A stretch of DNA of 64,000 bases from Paraburkholderia graminis C4D1M (GTDB lineage Bacteria > Pseudomonadota > Gammaproteobacteria > Burkholderiales > Burkholderiaceae). The position numbers and the translations under genes are program-made. Shown here piece after piece: positions 24,513 to 33,081 of this stretch. The stretch lies in assembly GCF_000172415.1 (NCBI RefSeq), contig NZ_ABLD01000005.1:372001-436000 (forward strand), in the 5' to 3' direction. Position 1 is the first letter of the stretch; each line of letters begins with the position of its first letter. The notes beneath the pieces are model-generated. The model saw only the letters and a program-made list of their open reading frames with translations, did not search any database and was not told where the DNA came from.

Positions 24513-25859
24513 GTGTCATCTCAACCCGTCCGATCCGCTTCGAACGCCGCAGCGCTGGCGTTAAACGAAAACGACCTGCAAACCGCGCTGCAAAACACCA
24601 AAGCGCGCCGTTATACGCAACTGATGTTGCTGGTTCTCGCAGCCGGCGCGATCTATCCGATCCTGTATCTGCGGCAGGTTTATCAGCCGACGATGCTCGA
24701 AGTGTTTCATATCACCGATAGTCAACTCGGCTATCTGTATTCGTCGCTCGGCACCATTTTTCTGCTCAGCTATCTGCCGAGCGGCTGGCTCGCGGATCGC
24801 ATTGCGCCACGCCTGTTGATCTGCTTTTCGCTGATCGCAACCGGCGTACTCGGGCTCTGGTATTCGACCGCGCCTTCGTTTCAGATGCTGATGCTGATCT
24901 TCGGCGGCTGGGGCTTGTCGACGGGCCTGACGTTCTGGGCCGCTGTCATCAAACGCGTGACGATGATCGCCGGCGCCGACGAGCAAGGCCGCTTCTTCGG
25001 TCTGCTCGACGGCGGGCGCGGGCTCATCGAGGCGATGCTCGCGACGGTCGCGATCACGCTCTTCGCATGGGCGACGCAGACGAAGGGCGAGTCAGTCGCC
25101 GCGGGTTTCAGAATGGTCGTCTACATGTACGCGTTCTTGTGCATTGCGCTCGGTGTGGTGCTGGTTCTCGTGAAAGACCCGCAAGGCGAGCAGGGCGCGC
25201 GTGACGACGCGGCCAATCGCGCTGCGCGCCGGCGCAACAACGTGCTCGCCGATCTCGCCACGCTCGCAAAGATTCCGGAGTTGTGGCTCGTCGCGGCGAT
25301 CGTGTTCTGCGGCTACCAGGTGTTCTGGGCGACGTATAGCTTTTCCGCCTATCTGCACGAAGGCGAAATCGGCCTGACCGTCGTCATGGCCGGCACGATC
25401 ACCACGCTCAAACTGTGGATGCGGCCGATTGGCGGCATTGGCGGCGGCTTTCTCGGCGACCGTTACTCGAAGGTATCGGTGCTGGTCATCGCGCTGTTCC
25501 TCGCCGCGCTGTCGCTGCTCGGACTGATGGCCGCACCGCGCATTGCGAGCCACGTATTGCTGGTGTTCCTCGTGCTGTTCATCGGCATTCTGACCTATGC
25601 GATTCGCGGGCTTTACTGGTCGCTGCTGGACCGCTGCAACATTCCCGTTTCGACGATGGGCCTCGCCATCGGCCTCATCTCCGTACTCGGTTATTCGCCC
25701 GACGTATTTCTGCCGCTCGTCAACGGTTATCTGACGCAGACGTTCCCCGGCGTATTCGGCTATCAGCTGTATTTCGGTTATGTGGCGGCGATGGCTGCGC
25801 TCGGCGGTTTTGCGGGGCTCGCGTTGAGAAACATGCTTAACAGGAAAGAGGTTGCGTAA
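24513..25859 (+). CDS. MFS transporter of catabolic cassette
   Basis: A 448-residue major-facilitator protein with a hydrophilic N-terminal tail of about 40 residues and 12 helices (LYSSLGTIFLLSYLPSGWLADRIAPR carries the loop 2-3 motif). GTG at 24513 is chosen because AGGAGG lies at 24502-24507. A hairpin with GAGAC/GTCTC ends (about 24464-24500) lies just before that ribosome site and might affect translation. It lies about 100 bases after the dehydrogenase and abuts the dehydratase gene with no gap, so it is expected to import the cassette's substrate, probably an organic or sugar acid. Confidence 0.85.
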   Translation: MSSQPVRSASNAAALALNENDLQTALQNTKARRYTQLMLLVLAAGAIYPILYLRQVYQPTMLEVFHITDSQLGYLYSSLGTIFLLSYLPSGWLADRIAPRLLICFSLIATGVLGLWYSTAPSFQMLMLIFGGWGLSTGLTFWAAVIKRVTMIAGADEQGRFFGLLDGGRGLIEAMLATVAITLFAWATQTKGESVAAGFRMVVYMYAFLCIALGVVLVLVKDPQGEQGARDDAANRAARRRNNVLADLATLAKIPELWLVAAIVFCGYQVFWATYSFSAYLHEGEIGLTVVMAGTITTLKLWMRPIGGIGGGFLGDRYSKVSVLVIALFLAALSLLGLMAAPRIASHVLLVFLVLFIGILTYAIRGLYWSLLDRCNIPVSTMGLAIGLISVLGYSPDVFLPLVNGYLTQTFPGVFGYQLYFGYVAAMAALGGFAGLALRNMLNRKEVA

Positions 25860-27077
25860 ATGAAAGTTGTCTCCCTCGAAACGCATATCGTTGCCGTACC
25901 GCCGCCGCACGTGGGCGGCATGTACTGGATCTTCGTCAAGCTGAAGACCGATTGCGGTATTGAAGGCGTCGGCGAAATCTATTCGGCGACGTTTCATCCG
26001 AAAGCAATGACGCATATCGTCGACGATGTCTTTGCGCGCTATTTGCTCGACAAGGACCCGCATCATATCGAGCGCTTGTGGCGCGAAGCCTATTCGAGCG
26101 GCTTCACGCAACGTCCCGATCTGACGATGATGGGCGTGGTGAGCGGCCTCGAAATGGCGTGCTGGGACATTATCGGCAAGGCGGCAGGCAAGCCGGTTTA
26201 CGAATTGCTCGGCGGCATGGTGAATCAGCGTCTGCGCTCATACACGTACCTGTACCCGAAGAACAGCCTCGGTGAATACGACTACGACGATCCCGATCTT
26301 GCCGCCGAATGCGCCGCCGGGAATGTGAAGCGCGGCTTTACCGCGGTGAAGTTCGATCCGGCCGGGCCGTACACAGCGTACTCGGGGCATCAACTGTCGA
26401 TGGAAGTACTCGACCGCTGCGAGACATTCTGCCGGCGCGTGCGCGAAGCGGTGGGGAGCAAGGCCGATCTGCTGTTCGGTACGCATGGACAGATGGTGCC
26501 TTCATCGGCAATCCGGCTTGCGAAGCGCCTCGAAAAATACGATCCGCTATGGTTCGAGGAACCCGTGCCGCCCGGCCAGGAAGACGCGATGTCGCAAGTC
26601 TCGCGGCACACGAGCATTCCGATTGCAGCCGGCGAGCGGCTGACTACGAAGTACGAATTTTTCAGGCTGCTGCAAGCGGGCGCCGCATCGATTCTGCAAT
26701 TGAACGTGGCGCGCGTGGGCGGTCTGCTCGAAGCGAAGAAAGTGGCCGCGCTCGCCGAGGTGTATTACGCGCAGATCGCACCGCATCTGTACAACGGTCC
26801 GATTGGTGCGGCCGCAAGCATTCAGTTGGCGACATGCACGCCGAACTTCCTGATTCAGGAAAGCATCGGCACGTGGGACGGTTTTCATGCAGCGGTTCTA
26901 AAGAAGCCGATTCAATGGGAAGACGGCTACATCATTCCGTCGCGCGAACCTGGGCTTGGCGTCGAGCTGAACATGGAAGTCGTCGCACAGCACACGCCGT
27001 ACACGGGCGAGCGTCTGCATCTGCAAATGGCCGCACAACCTGCCGACGTGAAAGATCTCGCGCCGGCCAAGGGTTAG
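25860..27077 (+). CDS. Mandelate racemase/enolase-superfamily sugar-acid dehydratase
   Basis: A 405-residue protein with the N-terminal capping domain (VSLETHIVAVP) and C-terminal barrel of the mandelate racemase subgroup. Barrel landmarks are AVKFDPAGP on strand 2, LFGTHGQ on strand 3, WFEEPVPPG on strand 4 and AAGERLTTKYEF on strand 5. APHLYNGPIGAAAS carries the general-acid/base His. This pattern fits acid-sugar dehydratases of the galactonate/arabinonate type rather than racemases. Its start follows directly on the MFS stop codon, so the two are translationally coupled. The precise sugar acid cannot be told from sequence alone. Confidence 0.85.
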   Translation: MKVVSLETHIVAVPPPHVGGMYWIFVKLKTDCGIEGVGEIYSATFHPKAMTHIVDDVFARYLLDKDPHHIERLWREAYSSGFTQRPDLTMMGVVSGLEMACWDIIGKAAGKPVYELLGGMVNQRLRSYTYLYPKNSLGEYDYDDPDLAAECAAGNVKRGFTAVKFDPAGPYTAYSGHQLSMEVLDRCETFCRRVREAVGSKADLLFGTHGQMVPSSAIRLAKRLEKYDPLWFEEPVPPGQEDAMSQVSRHTSIPIAAGERLTTKYEFFRLLQAGAASILQLNVARVGGLLEAKKVAALAEVYYAQIAPHLYNGPIGAAASIQLATCTPNFLIQESIGTWDGFHAAVLKKPIQWEDGYIIPSREPGLGVELNMEVVAQHTPYTGERLHLQMAAQPADVKDLAPAKG

Positions 27078-27080
27078 AGC

Positions 27081-28742
27081 ATGAACTACGATTACATCAT
27101 CGTCGGCGCGGGTTCGGCGGGCTGCATTCTCGCTAATCGCCTGTCGGCGTCGGGCCAATATTCGGTGCTGCTGCTCGAGGCGGGCGGCAAGGACAGTTCG
27201 TTCTGGTTCAGGATTCCAGTGGGCTTTACGAAGACCTACTACAACGAAACCTATAACTGGATGTATTACAGCGAGCCGGAAAAGGAACTGGATAACCGGC
27301 CTATCTATTGTCCGCGCGGCAAGGTGCAGGGCGGCTCCGGCTCCATCAACGCGATGATTTACGTGCGCGGGCAAGCGGGCGATTTCGACGATTGGGCGGC
27401 AGCGGGCAACTCCGGCTGGGCGTTTCGCGACGTGCTACCGTATTTCCGCAAGCTCGAATCGCATCCGCTTGGCAATACGAAATATCACGGCGCCGATGGG
27501 CCGATCCGCATCTCGCCGATGAAAGACGCCGTGCATCCGATTTGCCACGTCTTTCTGAAGGGCTGCGATCAGGCCGGCTATCAGCGCAGCGACGACTTCA
27601 ACGGCGCGCAATTCGAAGGCGCCGGTATCTACGATGTGAACACGCGCAATGGGCAGCGCTCGTCGAGCAGCTTCGAGTATCTGCATCCGGCGCTCGCGCG
27701 GAAAAATCTCACGATCGAGCATAACGTGCTGGTCGATCGTGTGCTGTTCGACGGCGAGCGGCGCGCGATTGGCGTGAGCGTCACGCAGGAGGGTGTCGTG
27801 CGGCGTTTCATGGCGAACCGCGAGGTGATCTTGTGCGCGGGCGCGGTCGATTCGCCGAAGCTCCTGCAACTGTCCGGCGTCGGCGACAGTGCGCTGCTCA
27901 CGAAACACGGCATCGCCACCGTCAATGAGTTGCCCGCCGTCGGCCGCAATTTGCAGGACCATTTGTGCGTGAGCTTCTACTACCGCGCGAACGTCAAAAC
28001 GCTCAACGACGAAATGCGGCCGCTTCTCGGCAAGCTCAAGCTCGGGCTGCAATATCTGCTCACGCGCAAGGGGCCGCTTGCAATGAGCGTGAATCAGTCG
28101 GGCGGTTTTTTCAAAGGCAGTGAACGCGAGGCGCAGCCGAACTTGCAGCTTTACTTCAATCCGCTGTCGTACCGCATTCCGAAGAGCAGCAAGGCGAATC
28201 TCGAACCGGAGCCGTACTCGGGTTTCCTGCTCGCATTCAACCCTTGCCGGCCGACGAGCCGCGGCTCGATCGAAATCGCGTCGAATCGCGCGGCCGACGC
28301 CGCGAAGATTCTCCTGAACGCGCTCAGCACGCAGAAGGACATCGACGAAGTGATCCAGGGTTGCGAACTCGTGCGCAAGATCATGGGCTCGCCGGCACTG
28401 AAGGAGATCACAGTCGAGGAAATCTCGCCGGGGCCGCAGGTCGCGTCGCGCGAAGACTTCCTGCAATATTTCCGCGAGCAGTCCGGCTCGATCTATCACC
28501 TGTGCGGCTCGTGCGCGATGGGCGACGATCCGCGGACGTCGGTGGTGGATGCGCGTTTGCGCGTGCACGGCATGGCGGGCTTGCGCGTCGTCGATGCGTC
28601 GATCTTCCCGAACATCACATCCGGCAACATCAATGCGCCGACGATGATGGTCGCGGAGAAGGGCGCCGACATGATTCTCGAAGACGCCGCCGCGCAGGGC
28701 GCGCGCGAGGCTGAGGTGGCGGAGTGGGCTAGCGCCGCTTGA
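27081..28742 (+). CDS. GMC-family FAD-dependent oxidoreductase
   Basis: A 553-residue glucose-methanol-choline oxidoreductase. It has the FAD dinucleotide fold at the N terminus ([17 protein letters not shown]), GMC signature 1 ([20 protein letters not shown]), signature 2 ([17 protein letters not shown]) and the C-terminal HLCGSCAMG / [19 protein letters not shown] with the catalytic His-Asn pair. There is no signal peptide, so it is cytoplasmic like choline-dehydrogenase-type members. It starts three bases after the dehydratase stop. It likely oxidises a hydroxyl to a carbonyl in the same pathway. Confidence 0.92.
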   Translation: MNYDYIIVGAGSAGCILANRLSASGQYSVLLLEAGGKDSSFWFRIPVGFTKTYYNETYNWMYYSEPEKELDNRPIYCPRGKVQGGSGSINAMIYVRGQAGDFDDWAAAGNSGWAFRDVLPYFRKLESHPLGNTKYHGADGPIRISPMKDAVHPICHVFLKGCDQAGYQRSDDFNGAQFEGAGIYDVNTRNGQRSSSSFEYLHPALARKNLTIEHNVLVDRVLFDGERRAIGVSVTQEGVVRRFMANREVILCAGAVDSPKLLQLSGVGDSALLTKHGIATVNELPAVGRNLQDHLCVSFYYRANVKTLNDEMRPLLGKLKLGLQYLLTRKGPLAMSVNQSGGFFKGSEREAQPNLQLYFNPLSYRIPKSSKANLEPEPYSGFLLAFNPCRPTSRGSIEIASNRAADAAKILLNALSTQKDIDEVIQGCELVRKIMGSPALKEITVEEISPGPQVASREDFLQYFREQSGSIYHLCGSCAMGDDPRTSVVDARLRVHGMAGLRVVDASIFPNITSGNINAPTMMVAEKGADMILEDAAAQGAREAEVAEWASAA

Positions 28743-28777
28743 GGGATGTGGCGTTGTGTTCAAGCTGACGAGGACAG

Positions 28778-28809
28778 CGCGCCGATGCAATGCGGTCGGC
28801 GCGTTTTTT
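28778..28809 (+). terminator. Intrinsic terminator after the GMC gene
   Basis: CGCGCCGA pairs perfectly with TCGGCGCG around a ten-base loop, followed by six T. It closes the four-gene catabolic operon. Confidence 0.85.
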
Positions 28810-28862
28810 ATCGGCACTCTGTGAAAAACAAACGCGGTTGACGCCGCGCGTTTCACTACACG

Positions 28863-29807
28863 TTACACGTCGCCGAGCGGCATCGCCTCCGACCCTTCGA
28901 ACGACCGCTCGCCCAGCCAGATTTCCTGTTGCAGCCAGTCGCGAAACAGCGCGACGTGCGGCAATTCCTCCTGCCCGGCGCGCGTCACAAGCCAGTACGA
29001 CTGATGGCCGTCGACGTGCACGTTCAGCACCTGCACCAGTTGCCCGTCGGCGAGTTCACGCGCGACCATGTGACGGTCGGCAATCGTCACACCGAGGCCG
29101 TCGATGGCGGCACGAATCGCGTGGTCGAGCAGATCGAATTCATAGCCGCCGCGCGTATCCACATTGTCGATTCCGGCCGCCTTCAGCCAGTGTTGCCAGG
29201 TCAGGTAACGCTGATCCGCGCTCGCCAATACGTGCAGCAGCGTGAATTCGTTCAGATCGATCGACGCGCGCCCCGCCTGGCGCGCGAGCAGCGCGGGCGC
29301 GCAGACGGCGACGTGCCGCTCGTTCATCAACAGACGATTGTCGAAACCTTCCCACTCGCCGTTGCCGAAGCGGATCGCGCAATCGAGCACGCCGGATTCC
29401 GCGAGCTTGTCGTCGATGCGCGTCGACAGGCTCAGTTCGAGATGCGGGTGCGCGTCGCGCAGCCGGCCGAGACGCGGCATCAGCCAGCGGCTCGTGAAGG
29501 TGGGCGGTGCGTTGATACGCAGCCGGTTGCGATGCGTTTTCTCCTGCAGGCTGCGCACCGTCAGTTCGATACGGTCGAACGATTGCTGCAGCGCCTGCAA
29601 CAGCACGCGCCCGGCCGCCGACAGTTCGAGATGGTGATGATGGCGTTGCAGCAGCGTCTCGCCGATTTGCGCCTCGAGTTGACGCACTTGCCGGCTCACG
29701 GCGCTTTGCGTGACGTTCAGCAATTCCGCGGCGCGCGTGAAGCTGCCGGTGCGGCCAGCCACTTCGAAGGCTTTGAGCGCGTTCAGCGCCGGCATTTTGC
29801 GTTTCAA
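28863..29807 (-). CDS. LysR-type regulator (GcvA-like)
   Basis: A 314-residue LysR regulator. The N-terminal winged helix reads ALNALKAFEVAGRTGSFTRAAELLNVTQSAVSRQVRQLE, the style of GcvA/AmpR-type members, and the effector domain has RLRINAPPTFTSRWLMPRL. It is convergent with the sugar-acid cassette and is its most likely regulator, although it does not share a divergent promoter with it. Start ATG at 29807. Confidence 0.88.
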   Translation of the reverse strand: MKRKMPALNALKAFEVAGRTGSFTRAAELLNVTQSAVSRQVRQLEAQIGETLLQRHHHHLELSAAGRVLLQALQQSFDRIELTVRSLQEKTHRNRLRINAPPTFTSRWLMPRLGRLRDAHPHLELSLSTRIDDKLAESGVLDCAIRFGNGEWEGFDNRLLMNERHVAVCAPALLARQAGRASIDLNEFTLLHVLASADQRYLTWQHWLKAAGIDNVDTRGGYEFDLLDHAIRAAIDGLGVTIADRHMVARELADGQLVQVLNVHVDGHQSYWLVTRAGQEELPHVALFRDWLQQEIWLGERSFEGSEAMPLGDV

Positions 29808-30114
29808 GATGTTCGACCGGGAGAGGGAAGCGCGACGCGCGATGTGCCCGGTATTTTAGCGGCTGGGGTGTGGGAGGCGAGGTGGTTTGGGCGGGTGTTT
29901 TTTACGGAGGGGACGCGGGAGGGAAGGCGTGTCGCGCAGGTGTTTTCGCGGGTTTGAAGAGATGGCGAGCAGGGCGAAGCGCGAGATGCGGACTTGCTGC
30001 TGAAACGGCTTCCCGCACCGCCAGAGTTCGGCGTCGGGATTCGTGCGAAACGTTCGTTTTTAGACTTGCGGGCAAAAAACGCGCGGCGGCGCCAGCTTGC
30101 CCTCTCGATACCAA
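29808..30114. other. Intergenic stretch, no gene seen
   Basis: About 300 GC-rich bases between the tail of a leftward gene region and the LysR start. Only short, out-of-context frames occur and no clear operator or hairpin was found. Confidence 0.5.
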
Positions 30115-30480
30115 TCAGTCCGCCGTCCGCCGGTCCGCCAGCGCCTTCTCGCAGTCCGCGAGAACCTGCCGGACGAGCCGCGCTTGCGGATCGAGTTCGT
30201 CGGTGTCGAGAATTTCCTCGACGGCGTCGCGGGCCCAGTCGGTGTCGACGAAGCGCGCGTGCCGGCGGGCGATTTCCAGCGCGGTGGCCGACAGCTTGGC
30301 GATGGCGAGCCAGTCAGCCTCGCGCGCGCGCCGGTCGAGCCATTTGTGGGCGGCCTGCACGTGGAACGCCGCGTCGGGCCAGTCCTCGTTGAGGTAGTAA
30401 GCGCCGAGGCTGCCGCATGTGAGCCAGCACAACAGCTCCAGACGGTCCCGCGGACTCAGATGGTGGCGTACATCACTCAT
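30115..30480 (-). CDS. Conserved hypothetical protein, 121 residues
   Basis: A mostly helical, soluble protein starting MSDVRHHLSPRDRLELLCWL with no signal peptide. It contains repeated Ala/Leu-rich helices (WPDAAFHVQAAHKWLDRRAREADWLAIAKLSATALEIARRHA) and an acidic-basic tail. No catalytic motif is visible. Composition and third-position GC look coding, and no better frame exists here. Family not recognised. Confidence 0.6.
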   Translation of the reverse strand: MSDVRHHLSPRDRLELLCWLTCGSLGAYYLNEDWPDAAFHVQAAHKWLDRRAREADWLAIAKLSATALEIARRHARFVDTDWARDAVEEILDTDELDPQARLVRQVLADCEKALADRRTAD

Positions 30481-30824
30481 GGCGACGCTCGCTGCGGTAA
30501 ATTGCTTTCCGGGGGAGGCGGCGTGCAGCCGTCCTCCGCATGGATTAACAATATCACGCAGAATTCATCAGCGGCAATTCCCGGGCGTACCCTGGCGCAC
30601 GCGGGGCGGCGCTTTGTTCGGGCGCTGGTTTAACGGCGGGCCACTCGCCCCGTTGGCACAAAACCGGACACGAGCGCGAGACGCCCGGCAAGCAAGCAGC
30701 AGGAGCCGGTAACGAGGCGCCCGGCAAGCAACGCGCCCAACCGCGCAGGCACCCGCCGCGCCCCAGCGGAAAATCCGCCAACGCGCTAACGTAACGTTTC
30801 CTTCCACCATCGCATCCACGCCCC
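30481..30824. other. Intergenic stretch with short imperfect direct repeats
   Basis: Between the hypothetical gene and the GST gene no coding region is convincing. CGCCCGGCAAGCAA occurs twice, near 30685 and 30720, in a low-complexity GC-rich context. A promoter for the GST gene presumably lies in the last 100 bases. Confidence 0.45.
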
Positions 30825-31448
30825 ATGCTGCAGATTCTCGGCAAACCTACCTCCATCAACGTGCGCAAGGTGCTGTGGACCTGCGCGGAACTCGGGCTCG
30901 CGTTCGAACGGGAAGATTGGGGCGCGGGGTTCCGTCCAACCAACGTCCCCGAATTTCTCGCGCTGAATCCGAACGCGATGGTTCCCGTCATCAGGGACGG
31001 CGACTTCGTGCTGTGGGAGTCGAACTCGATCATCCGCTATCTCGCGGGGCGCTATGGCGGCGAGTGGCTTTATCCGGCCGACGCGCGCGAACGCGCGCGC
31101 TGCGACCAGTGGATCGACTGGCAGGCAAGCGAATTGAACCGCTCGTGGAGCTACGCGTTTCTCGCGCTCGTGCGGCAATCGCCGGCTCATCGCGATGCGC
31201 AGCAGATCGAGGCGTCGCGCGCGAACTGGGCGAAGCACATGGCAATCGTCGAAGGACAATTGCAGCGCACCGGCGCATTCATCGCGGGCGACGCCTTCTC
31301 GCTCGCGGACATTCCGATCGCGCTATCGATCAACCGTTGGCTCGAAACCCCAATTGCACGCGACGATCTGCCCGCGGTCGACGCATACATGACGCGCCTT
31401 GCGTCGCGCGATGCGTATCGCGAGTACTGCCGCAACGGCACGCCGTAA
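30825..31448 (+). CDS. Glutathione S-transferase
   Basis: A 207-residue cytosolic GST. The N-terminal thioredoxin-fold domain (about 1-78) reads [23 protein letters not shown] with Ser/Asn near residue 10 at the catalytic position, [25 protein letters not shown] with the conserved cis-Pro and Glu-Ser that bind glutathione. The C-terminal helical domain carries [18 protein letters not shown] with the N-capping-box Asp. Subfamily looks like the beta/theta-like bacterial GSTs. It is convergent with fabV, with a terminator hairpin between them. Confidence 0.9.
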
Positions 31449-31509
31449 GCGCGACAGCATCAGCGAACGAGGGGGAGAAAAAGCAGAGGAGGAAGCAAAC
31501 GAGACAAAC

Positions 31510-31535
31510 AATGCGGGGCGCAGCGGCCCCGCATT
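31510..31535 (-). terminator. Terminator hairpin between GST and fabV
   Basis: AATGCGGGG pairs perfectly with CCCCGCATT around eight bases. On the fabV strand it is followed by a moderately T-rich GTTTGTCTCGTTTG, so it best serves fabV, though it may act in both directions. Confidence 0.7.
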
Positions 31536-31564
31536 CTCAAAACGCGGCTAAAACCCGCAAAAAC

Positions 31565-32761
31565 TCAGACCTGAACAAGCCGCGGAATCTGCACGTCGGG
31601 ATTCACGTCGGCCTCATAGTCGACGCCCGCGATCTCGAAGCCGAACAACCGCAGAAAGTCGGTCTTATAGCCGGCGAAATCCGTGAGTTCGTAGATCGTG
31701 TCGTTCGTCACCTGGCCCCACAGCGCTTCCACACGTTGCTGCACTTCCGGGTCCAGCTCCTTGTAGTCCGCGCGCAAACGGCCTTCTTCGTCGATATGCG
31801 GCGCCGCGCCGTACAAGCTGTCCTTGTATAGGCCATAAACCTGCTCGATGCAGCCTTCGTGCGTGCCTTTCTCCTTCATCACCTTGAAGAGCAGCGACAG
31901 ATAGAGCGGCATCATCGGAATCGCGGAACTCGCCTGCGTGACGACCGCCTTCAGCACCGACACGCGCGCGTCGCCGCCTTTGGCCGCGAGCTTCGCGCGG
32001 ATATCGAGCACCTTCTGGTCGAGGTCCTTCTTGGCCGCGCCGATCGAGCCGTTCCAGTAAATGTCGTGCGTGATCTTCTCGCCGAGGTAGGTGAACGCGG
32101 TGGTCTTCGCGCCGTCCGCGAGCACGCCCGCTTCGAGCAGCGCGTCGATCCACATTTGCCAGTCCTCGCCGCCCATCACCGCGACCGTGTGGTCGATTTC
32201 GGTTTGCGTGGCGGGTTCGAGGACGGTTTCCTTGATCACTTCCTTGTCGGTATCGATGCCGCGCAGCGTGACTGCCTTGCCGACCGGCTTGAGCGTGGAC
32301 GTGAACACCTCGCCGGTTTTCGGATGCGTGCGCTTCGGTGCGGCGAGGCTGTAGACCACGAGGTCGACCTGGCCGAGATCGCGCTTGATGACTTCGATGG
32401 TGCGCGCCTTCACTTCGTCGGAAAACGCGTCGCCGTTGATGCTCGTCGCGTAGAGGCCCTCGGCGGCGGCGAACTTCTCGAACGCCGCGCTGTTGTACCA
32501 GCCTGCCGTGCCGGCCTTCGATTCACTGCCGCCGCGCTCGAAAAACACGCCGAGCGTGTCCGCGCCGCAGCCGAACGCCGCGCTGATGCGAGCGGCCAGT
32601 CCGTAGCCCGTGGATGCGCCGATCACGAGCACCTTCTTCGGGCCGTTGGCGATGGGACCGCGTGCCTTGACGTAGTCGATCTGTTCCTTGACGTTGGCCT
32701 CGCAGCCCGTCGGATGGGTGGTTACGCAGATGAAGCCACGCACGCGCGGTTTGATGATCAT
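31565..32761 (-). CDS. fabV: trans-2-Enoyl-[ACP/CoA] reductase (FabV)
   Basis: The last reduction of fatty-acid elongation, NADH dependent and typically resistant to triclosan. The 398 residues begin [20 protein letters not shown] as in other FabV proteins. They carry the NADH loop [18 protein letters not shown] and the active site Tyr-x8-Lys in [13 protein letters not shown], the spacing that marks FabV against FabI. The start at 32761 follows AAGAGGTG; the longer upstream frame is low-complexity DNA. The ALxPKRTHP-type segment near the substrate loop is present. Monocistronic. Confidence 0.96.
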   Translation of the reverse strand: MIIKPRVRGFICVTTHPTGCEANVKEQIDYVKARGPIANGPKKVLVIGASTGYGLAARISAAFGCGADTLGVFFERGGSESKAGTAGWYNSAAFEKFAAAEGLYATSINGDAFSDEVKARTIEVIKRDLGQVDLVVYSLAAPKRTHPKTGEVFTSTLKPVGKAVTLRGIDTDKEVIKETVLEPATQTEIDHTVAVMGGEDWQMWIDALLEAGVLADGAKTTAFTYLGEKITHDIYWNGSIGAAKKDLDQKVLDIRAKLAAKGGDARVSVLKAVVTQASSAIPMMPLYLSLLFKVMKEKGTHEGCIEQVYGLYKDSLYGAAPHIDEEGRLRADYKELDPEVQQRVEALWGQVTNDTIYELTDFAGYKTDFLRLFGFEIAGVDYEADVNPDVQIPRLVQV

Positions 32762-33081
32762 GAAGCACCTCTTGTCGGAATTGGCGACATTATAGTGGCC
32801 CGCGCGGCTGCTGGCGCGGCACGCGGGATCGGCTGCGGGGAGCGGCAAACAGGCAGCAGACGAGCGGCACACGAGCGGCGAGCGAGCAACAAACGAGCGG
32901 CGAGCCGCGGCGAGAACCGGCAAAGCCGCCGAAAAGCATCGGCAAAGCAGCAACAAACGCACAACAAAGCAGCAACAAACCCGCAACAAAGCCACCGCCG
33001 TCCCACGGCTGCACGGGCAAAAATCAGCCCAACCCGCACATCTTGGTAGGATTCAGCCTTTTCCCGCAGACGGTAGCCAGC
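32762..33081. repeat. Low-complexity direct repeats between fabV and the penicillin-binding protein gene
   Basis: About 320 bases rich in AGC, AAC and GCGG. AAAGCAGCAACAAAC occurs at 32944-32958 and again at 32966-32980 (22-base period), and ACGAGCGGC-type units recur around 32860-32910. No gene is supported; open frames here encode only low-complexity peptides. Promoters for both divergent genes must lie within. Confidence 0.55.
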
